Part shown: positions 14,759 to 19,640 of the stretch, in pieces
Layout of the letters: every line of letters starts with the position of its first letter
How positions within the stretch are numbered: position 1 is the first letter of the stretch
Origin: an uncultured Muribaculaceae bacterium
Lineage (GTDB): Bacteria; Bacteroidota; Bacteroidia; Bacteroidales; Muribaculaceae
NCBI GenBank assembly: GCA_910583525.1
Contig: CAJTXL010000042.1
Span: 1-19,640, forward strand
Reading direction: 5' to 3'
DNA: 19,640 bases
Translations under genes and position numbers: made by a program
Notes under the pieces: generated by a model
Seen by the model: only the letters and a program-made list of their open reading frames with translations
The model's database searches: none
Told to the model about the DNA's origin: nothing

Positions 14759-15394
14759 ATGTTTCCTGCAGCAGCCCTCTTTGACCTCGACGGTGTTCTT
14801 GTAGACACCGAGACCGAATATACGCGTATATGGCGTGACATCGAAAGTCATTATCCGACAGGCATAGATAATTTCGCCCTTAAAATAAAAGGAAATACCT
14901 TGCCGCGTATCCTCGAAACTTATTTTCCGGCGCCTGAGGTTCAGACCGACATTTGCCGTATGCTCAAAGAACGCGAGGAAGCGATGGAATACCGCATATT
15001 TGCCGGAGTGGAAGCCTTTTTGGATGAGCTCAGGACCCACGGAGTGCCTGCCGCGATAGTGACGAGCAGCGGTGTCGCAAAGATGGAGCGCCTTTTCGGC
15101 TCTCTGCCGGGGTTCAGGGAGCGTTTCGGGGCGGTGCTTACAGATGCCGACGTCACACACTCGAAACCGCACCCCGAAGGATATCTGAAAGCCGCCGCGA
15201 GGCTCGGCGTCAAACCGGAAGAATGTATAGTGTTTGAAGATTCTTTTTCGGGTCTGCAGGCCGGGCGGAGCGCCGGCGCCAAGGTCGTGGCACTTGCAAC
15301 GACCAATCCCTACAGAACTCTCGTTGACAAGGCCGATGCGGTTATCGACAGTTTTGACGGGCTTTGCCTTGAAGCGCTTTTGAAAAAGCTTTGA
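14759..15394 (+). CDS. HAD family hydrolase (beta-phosphoglucomutase-like)
   Basis: 211 residues, a class IA haloacid dehalogenase-type phosphatase or mutase. Motif I is FDLDGVLVDTE (nucleophile D9, general acid D11). Motif II is IVTSSG, about 100. Motif III is the lysine in HSKPHPEGY, about 133, and motif IV is VFEDSFSG, about 157. The helical cap lies between about 15 and 80. The HSKPHPEGY and EDSFSG forms are those of the beta-phosphoglucomutase/sugar-phosphatase branch, but the substrate cannot be read from the sequence. It begins 9 bp after the YigZ gene and is followed by a hairpin at 15399-15443, so it probably closes the operon. Confidence 0.9.
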   Translation: MFPAAALFDLDGVLVDTETEYTRIWRDIESHYPTGIDNFALKIKGNTLPRILETYFPAPEVQTDICRMLKEREEAMEYRIFAGVEAFLDELRTHGVPAAIVTSSGVAKMERLFGSLPGFRERFGAVLTDADVTHSKPHPEGYLKAAARLGVKPEECIVFEDSFSGLQAGRSAGAKVVALATTNPYRTLVDKADAVIDSFDGLCLEALLKKL

Positions 15395-15398
15395 TTGG

Positions 15399-15443
15399 TT
15401 TTTACGCTTTTGTCATGTATGAGGCAAAAGAGATGCGTAAAAA
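15399..15443 (+). terminator. Hairpin after the HAD gene, possible terminator
   Basis: An outer 9-bp perfect stem TTTTTACGC (15399-15407) / GCGTAAAAA (15435-15443) encloses an inner stem TTTTG/CAAAA (15408-15412/15425-15429) with a one-sided bulge. It starts 5 bp after the HAD stop. The plus-strand 3' side ends in A residues, so a U tract exists only for minus-strand transcription. Terminator activity on the plus strand is therefore unsure. Confidence 0.35.
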
Positions 15444-15465
15444 ATGTTAAAAAGAAATTGAGGAC

Positions 15466-15497
15466 TTGCTTTATTGGTTTTCAGTGTATTATCTTTG
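15466..15497 (+). promoter_or_regulatory. Promoter of the pilus-like locus
   Basis: The -7 box TATCTTTG (15490-15497) has a TTG (15466-15468) 21 bp upstream, both within Bacteroidetes norms. Transcription would start near 15503, giving a leader of about 25 nt before the ATG at 15528 of the DUF3575 gene. Confidence 0.55.
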
Positions 15498-15527
15498 CGC
15501 CGGAAAAACACAATAAGCAAGCAATCA

Positions 15528-16281
15528 ATGAATGCCCGGTCCGGTTTTTTTACGCGTATTTTTGTCAGAGGTTTTGTTAAATCTCTGATAATCATCGCGT
15601 TAACGTGGGGGGGGGGATTCTTATGTCCGGGCATTAGAACCCGAGAAATATCCCGGCGAGGCCGGTTTGGGCTTCGATACCGAACTTGCCGCTCCTGCGC
15701 ATTTGTGCATGGCTGACTGGTATTATGGCCGTAGCCGTTTAAACGCCCTTACATTCAAAGTCAATGCTGTTGCGGCAGCACTTGCCGTCACTAACGCTTC
15801 GTTCGAACTTGAATGGCGCCGTTGGTCGGTGCAGCTTCCTGTCTACTATTCAAATCTCGACTATTTTTCGCATAGGGTAAAATTCCGCACTTTTGCCATG
15901 CGCCCTTCGTTGCGGTTTTGGTTCTCGCCCGACCGTGTCGTAGGCCATACCGGCTTTTTTGCCGGCGTGCACTTCGGCATGGCCTGGTATAATGTTGCCA
16001 TGGGCGGTATAGACCGTATACAGGACCACGGAGGCCACACGCCGGCGCTTGGAGGAGGTATAGAAGCCGGTTGGCGCATGCCTTTGGGCCGTTCTGGCCA
16101 TTGGAAGTTCGAACTGTCGCTCGGCGTCGGAGCCTATAAGGCGCGTTATGACAGAATCGACAACACCACCGGTGTTCTTAAGGCTTACCGTAACCGCACT
16201 ATTTTTTGCGTCGATAATTTAGGAGTAAGCTTTGGTTATTCTCTCGACTTGAAGAAGAAAGGAGGGGTGGTGCCATGGTGA
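15528..16281 (+). CDS. DUF3575 family protein, out of frame at a G10 tract (phase-variable OFF?)
   Basis: From ATG 15528 the frame reads MNARSGFFTRIFVRGFVKS, then a hydrophobic stretch LIIIALTWGG, a plausible signal peptide. It then runs through ten Gs (15607-15616) and stops early at 15716 after 62 codons. The rest of the protein lies in the +1 frame, which is closed by TAA at 15601-15603 just before the tract. Reading nine Gs instead of ten joins them into one 250-residue protein continuing DSYVRALEPEKYPGEAGLGF. The body resembles DUF3575 (PF12099) outer-membrane beta proteins: RWSVQLPVYYSNLDYF, FAMRPSLRFWF, HTGFFAGVHFGMAWYN, and a C-terminal GVSFGYSLDL strand. Such genes often precede fimbrillin clusters in Bacteroidales. 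The end overlaps the next gene by 7 bp. A gene model restricted to the intact frame would begin near 15667 (TTG) or 15709 (ATG) and lack a signal peptide. Confidence 0.75.
15607..15616. repeat. Homopolymeric G10 tract
   Basis: Ten consecutive G residues, the only such run in the window, placed inside codons for the signal-peptide end of the DUF3575 gene. Nine (or twelve) Gs keep the gene open; ten leads to a stop at 15716; eight or eleven leads to a TAG at 15635-15637. Confidence 0.95.
16258..16265 (+). promoter_or_regulatory. Strong Shine-Dalgarno deciding the start of the fimbrillin-like lipoprotein
   Basis: AAAGGAGG lies inside the last codons of the DUF3575 gene, 9 nt before ATG 16275. 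Such clear sequences are uncommon in this window. It favours ATG 16275 over the later ATG at 16302. Confidence 0.6.
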
Positions 16282-17345
16282 ACTGCCTAACCTCTTGGCG
16301 TATGATTAGGACGCTCTTGGGTAGCTTCTATATATTGCTGCTTATGACGGGCTGCTGCATACACCAGGAGCCAAAGCCGCCCGTTCCGCCGGTAGAACCG
16401 CCGTCGGAGCGCGCTTTCATATTGCGTCTGGAGTTCGACTGCTCTATGCCCCTATTGGGCGAGCATGACTATGGCGACGGACATGCGCGTGGCCGTGCCG
16501 CATCAGACGATGCAGACCGGCCTCACGACATACGTTATACGATTCGTGCCTACAGCACCGGACGTGGCGGCATATCGCGCTCGGCCGATACCACATATGT
16601 TTTCACAAGGCCGTATTCAGAGGGGTACGACGCCACTTTCGAGCTTGAGCTTCCGCCCGGCGACCACTGCCTTATGGTATGGGCCGACCATGTCGATGCC
16701 GGCAGTTTTGACGACAAATATTACGCTACCGACGATTTCGGCGAAATCATGCTTCAGAAGCGTTCATATGGGCATACCGGGTCTAACCCGTGGCGCGATG
16801 CCTTCAGCGGCCGTGTAGAGACAACTGTCGAGAGCCGTGCCGACGACGGAAGCACGGTTTTGACTCCCGTCAGCGAGGCTACGGTACGAATGGCACGTCC
16901 GATGGCGCGCTATCGCTTCATCTCCACCGACTTGGCGCGATTTATGGGCGCTGTCGAAAATCGACGTTCCGACGGACTTGACCGCTACATTATCCGTATG
17001 GTGTATACGCGTTATATGCCATGCTCCTACAATATGTTCACCGACCGTCCGGCCGACTCATGGACCGGCATCGACTATATTTCTGAGATACACCCGGTGA
17101 GTGCTACCGAAGCAGAGCTGGCTTTCGACTATGTGTTTGTAAACGGCTCGCAGACGGCTGTCACTGTCGGCGTGGAAGTATATGACTCTGACGGTGCACT
17201 TCTTGCCGGCGTTCCGGCGTTCGACGTGCCTCTCAAACGCTCCATGGAGACGGTTGTAAGGGGCGAGTTCCTGACAACGCGTGCTTCGGGTAGCGTCGGA
17301 GTTGACCCCGGCTTCGACGGCAGTTTCGACATATTCATACACTGA
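16275..17345 (+). CDS. Fimbrillin/anchor-like lipoprotein (Mfa2/FimB- or DUF6562-like)
   Basis: 356 residues. The start ATG 16275 follows a good Shine-Dalgarno sequence and overlaps the DUF3575 stop by 7 bp. A type II signal peptide ends in lipobox LMTG-C27; starting at Met10 would also give a valid, shorter signal. A proline-rich linker (KPPVPPVEPP) follows. The body reads as two beta-sandwich-like parts: an N-terminal part with RYTIRAYS and LPPGDHCLMVWADHV, and a C-terminal part with RPMARYRFISTDL, YTRYMPCSYNMFTDRP, ELAFDYVFVNG and VPLKRSMETVVRGEFLTT. This pattern recurs in Bacteroidales pilus-like lipoproteins that precede fimbrillin genes. I cannot settle whether the Pfam label is Mfa2/FimB-like or DUF6562. 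The expected role is an outer-membrane anchor or structural subunit. A 54-bp gap separates it from the next gene. Confidence 0.7.
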   Translation: MVNCLTSWRMIRTLLGSFYILLLMTGCCIHQEPKPPVPPVEPPSERAFILRLEFDCSMPLLGEHDYGDGHARGRAASDDADRPHDIRYTIRAYSTGRGGISRSADTTYVFTRPYSEGYDATFELELPPGDHCLMVWADHVDAGSFDDKYYATDDFGEIMLQKRSYGHTGSNPWRDAFSGRVETTVESRADDGSTVLTPVSEATVRMARPMARYRFISTDLARFMGAVENRRSDGLDRYIIRMVYTRYMPCSYNMFTDRPADSWTGIDYISEIHPVSATEAELAFDYVFVNGSQTAVTVGVEVYDSDGALLAGVPAFDVPLKRSMETVVRGEFLTTRASGSVGVDPGFDGSFDIFIH

Positions 17346-17399
17346 TAAAAATCATACAATACAATATAAACCAATTAACTAACTATAAAAAGCAACTCT

Positions 17400-19544
17400 A
17401 TGAAAAAGGTAATTTATGCCACCGCGGCTCTTGCCGCAATGATGTTCGCATCTTGCGCATCGGAAGACGGCATCACTTCGCCCGAAGCCGATGGCAACGT
17501 AATCCTCACCGCCAGCCTTCCTGAAATAGGCTCGCGCGCATTCGCCGATGGCTCCACTGCGACACAACTCAGTTACTATGTTTATGATGCCGAGGCTACA
17601 GGCGACACCAAATCGGCTCTTATCGAAGGAACCGCCACATTTGAAGGTCTCAAAGCCACCGTCAATCTGTCGTTGGGTACGGGCAAAAAATACGACATCG
17701 TCTTTTGGGCCGATTCCTATGGCAAAGACGCTACAGATGCTCCTTACAGCTACGACGCCGCTTCGCAGACAGTGACCGTGACATATGACGGTGCTGCAAA
17801 TGACGAGTCTCGTGACGCATTCTTCTATACCTTAAAGAACCTCTCGGTGACCGGCGCAGTCACTCGCAACGTTACCCTCACACGTCCCTTTGCACAGATT
17901 AATGTCGGAACAAACGACTATGAAGCTGCCAAAGAAGCCGGCATAAGCATCTCTCAGGCAGGATTGTCTATAGCCGACATTCCTACGCGTCTTAACCTGT
18001 ACACCGGTGAGGTAAGCGACGAAGCCCTTGCTTCGTTCACCATGGCAGCACTCCCCGAAGGTGAAGAGTTCCCGGTCGACAAAGACACCTACAAATACTT
18101 GTCGATGAACTACATCCTTGTAAGTGCAGACAAGACGACCGTCGACGTACATTTCATAAGCGACAATGCTTCAAATTCCGACATGCTTTTCACTGCAGTG
18201 CCCGTACGTCGTAACTACCGCACCAACATCTACGGTTCTTTGCTTACCAACCCGGCCGTGTTCAACGTAACTATCAATCCCGGATTTAAGACTCCGGCAC
18301 TCGAACCTTGGGATGGTAAGACTGTCGTCGAGCCGACGCCTGACAGAAACGGTAACTACTCAATCAAGAAACCCGAAGAGCTTGCAGGACTGCTGCAGAT
18401 GGTAAGTGAAGGCGCTGACCTCAGCGGCAAAACAGTGAAACTCACCGACGACATCACTCTATCGGGTCAGAAATGGAACTCTATCGGTACGTCTTCAAAC
18501 AAATTCAACGGAATCTTCGACGGCCAAAACCATAAGGTTGTCGGCCTGACGTCGGCACTGTTCGGCCATGTGGGCGAAGGCGCGGAAATCAAGAACGTCG
18601 AACTCGAAGTTGAAAGCACTTATAGCGCACTTGCAATTAAGACCGACGGCAATGTGGCTATTTCTGGTGTCATCGTCAACGGCCAAGTGTCCAAATCTTC
18701 ATCCTTGTCTAAATACGGCTGTTCGGGTCTTGTGTCGTATGCCGCTACGGGTACGCTTACAATTGACAACTGTCGCAACAACGCTGAAATCGCCGACAAC
18801 GCTTACTGCGGCGGCGGTCTGGTCGGCCGAACCGCATGTCCTGTTGTGATAAAGAACTCCACAAACTATGGCAAAGTAAGCTCTACACGTTATTCTGAAG
18901 GCAAAGCCGCCGGTTTCATCGGCATGCCTGCCGCAGAAACCACTATTGAAAATTGCCACAACTACGGAACTATTGAAGTCACAACAAGTAAAACCGGTGC
19001 CGCAGCCGGTATTGTGGGATGGTTTAACGGAGCCCTTACAGTAACGGGTTCTACAAATGAGGGCGATGTCACACTTACATTGTCAAATGCGGATGCCATA
19101 GGCATTGCAGGCGGCATCTATGGCGGCAGCGGCTGGGGAACCGGCAAAAAAACTTTTACGGCTTGTGAAAACAGCGGCAATGTAACTGTCAAAGCAGTAA
19201 GTGTTGCTGCGACAACTGCCGCATATGAAAAAGGTCTTTATGCCGGCGGTATCATAGGTTCTACTTCTTATGACGACACCGAACTTACAGGTTGCACCAA
19301 CAGCGGCAAAATAACAGCCGTCACAGAGGGCACGAAACCACAAAAGCAATATGTCGCAGGGCTTGTAGGCGCATTCGGTTGGGTGAACTCCGTAAACATA
19401 ACCGGCAATACCATTGCCGAAAGCACTGTGCTTTCGGGCAACCAGGGCGAGCACACCGCTATCAATGCAATCTACAACTATATCAATTCGCCGAAGCCTG
19501 ATACGGTTGTCGATACTCCCAATACGAACAACACGAGCTACTAA
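17400..19544 (+). CDS. Large fimbrillin-like lipoprotein with C-terminal GLUG-like repeats
   Basis: 714 residues. The lipoprotein signal MKKVIYATAALAAMMFAS-C19 is followed by an acidic stretch. Residues about 33-306 form a fimbrillin/DUF6562-like module: VILTASLPE, SRAF (Arg46), QLSYYVYDAEA, YDIVFWADSYG, VTLTRPFAQINVGTNDYE, YLSMNYILVS, VPVRRNYRTNIYGSLLT, ending ALEPWDGKT. A second part begins near 321 (YSIKKPEELAGLLQMV) with KFNGIFDGQNHKVVGLT. It continues as seven repeats (about 441-680) of the type GGLVG...V.I.NC.N.G.V, matching GLUG-like beta-helical domains of surface adhesins. The C-terminus is a short Pro/Asn/Thr tail. It is likely a surface-exposed adhesive, possibly tip, subunit (inference). 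No transmembrane segment is present beyond the signal. Confidence 0.75.
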   Translation: MKKVIYATAALAAMMFASCASEDGITSPEADGNVILTASLPEIGSRAFADGSTATQLSYYVYDAEATGDTKSALIEGTATFEGLKATVNLSLGTGKKYDIVFWADSYGKDATDAPYSYDAASQTVTVTYDGAANDESRDAFFYTLKNLSVTGAVTRNVTLTRPFAQINVGTNDYEAAKEAGISISQAGLSIADIPTRLNLYTGEVSDEALASFTMAALPEGEEFPVDKDTYKYLSMNYILVSADKTTVDVHFISDNASNSDMLFTAVPVRRNYRTNIYGSLLTNPAVFNVTINPGFKTPALEPWDGKTVVEPTPDRNGNYSIKKPEELAGLLQMVSEGADLSGKTVKLTDDITLSGQKWNSIGTSSNKFNGIFDGQNHKVVGLTSALFGHVGEGAEIKNVELEVESTYSALAIKTDGNVAISGVIVNGQVSKSSSLSKYGCSGLVSYAATGTLTIDNCRNNAEIADNAYCGGGLVGRTACPVVIKNSTNYGKVSSTRYSEGKAAGFIGMPAAETTIENCHNYGTIEVTTSKTGAAAGIVGWFNGALTVTGSTNEGDVTLTLSNADAIGIAGGIYGGSGWGTGKKTFTACENSGNVTVKAVSVAATTAAYEKGLYAGGIIGSTSYDDTELTGCTNSGKITAVTEGTKPQKQYVAGLVGAFGWVNSVNITGNTIAESTVLSGNQGEHTAINAIYNYINSPKPDTVVDTPNTNNTSY
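18720..19439 (+). repeat. Seven GLUG-like protein repeats
   Basis: Within the large lipoprotein, seven imperfect units of about 30-40 residues start with CSGLVS, GGGLVG, AAGFIG, AAGIVG, AGGIYG, AGGIIG and VAGLVG. Most carry a following N/T-C-x-N-x-G-x-V or equivalent element (DNCRNN, NSTNYG, ENCHNYG, GSTNEG, ACENSG, GCTNSG). The DNA copies have diverged, so this is an old protein repeat rather than a recent tandem duplication. Confidence 0.75.
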
Positions 19545-19585
19545 TCGTTTTAAGATATATCATAAAAATGCCGGGCAAGCGAAAA

Positions 19586-19640
19586 TGAAGTGACCCCAAA
19601 AAGTTGGACGAGTTAAACATTAACCGTTTTGAGAAAGAGT
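19586..19640. mobile_element. Probable end of an IS3-family (IS150-like) element, cut by window edge
   Basis: The sequence from about 19586, TGAAGTGACCCCAAAAAGTT followed by GGACGAGTTAAA, closely resembles the terminal inverted repeat of IS3-family elements of the IS150 type (TGACCCCAAAA-GTTGGAC pattern, from memory). The other end and any transposase gene lie outside the window, so neither the family nor completeness can be confirmed. Confidence 0.5.

Noticed and set aside
15395..15580. 61-codon plus-strand frame after the HAD gene
   Set aside because: It starts with TTG, contains the hairpin and the promoter of the next locus, and shows no protein-like pattern.
18720..19439. CRISPR-like or recent tandem DNA repeats
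   Set aside because: The periodicity is at protein level only; the DNA units differ in length and sequence and have no spacer structure.

Overview
The window is chromosomal DNA from a member of the Bacteroidales. The evidence is a set of Bacteroidetes-restricted families (DUF4270, DUF4492, DUF3575, fimbrillin-like lipoproteins with short lipoprotein signals), promoter boxes of the Bacteroidetes -7 type (TAnnTTTG), and scarce Shine-Dalgarno sequences. Moderately high GC with strong C/G third-position use would suit a Muribaculaceae-like genome, but that placement is a guess.

Layout. The left edge (1-53, minus) cuts a tRNA-Thr(CGU). Next come minus-strand units: (a) a DUF4270 lipoprotein behind a short GT5 'glycogen synthase'-like protein; (b) a zinc-ribbon/TM2 membrane protein; (c) a compact operon, read from 8307 down to 2917, encoding a stand-alone DsbD-alpha-like periplasmic protein, full DsbD, MazG, topoisomerase III and a 49-residue FeoB-associated-type Cys-rich membrane protein, with three successive 4-bp ATGA overlaps; (d) a HepT/MntA-type toxin-antitoxin pair; (e) glutamyl-Q tRNA(Asp) synthetase. 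At about 10.13-10.24 kb transcription diverges. The plus strand then carries a YitT-family membrane protein, DUF4492, cydA and cydB (cytochrome bd oxidase), a YigZ/IMPACT protein and a HAD phosphatase, probably one transcript.

The right third (about 15.4-19.55 kb) is an accessory surface-structure locus resembling Bacteroidales type V (Mfa/Fim-like) pilus clusters: a DUF3575 protein, a fimbrillin/anchor-like lipoprotein and a large lipoprotein joining a DUF6562/fimbrillin-like N-terminus to a GLUG-like repeat domain. An apparent IS3-family end lies just downstream.

The most notable observation is that the first gene of this locus is out of frame by exactly one base at a run of ten G residues in its signal-peptide region. 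With nine Gs the reading frame runs uninterrupted for about 250 codons and ends overlapping the next gene, which has a strong Shine-Dalgarno sequence. This looks like a slipped-strand (phase-variable) switch on a surface locus, captured in the OFF state, although a homopolymer sequencing error must be excluded. Other points of interest are a perfect 13-bp inverted repeat with a -7 promoter box in each arm, a recurring AAAATC-type element just upstream of the -7 boxes, a GT5 protein lacking the substrate-binding motif and C-terminal domain of glycogen synthase, and a duplicated DsbD alpha domain.
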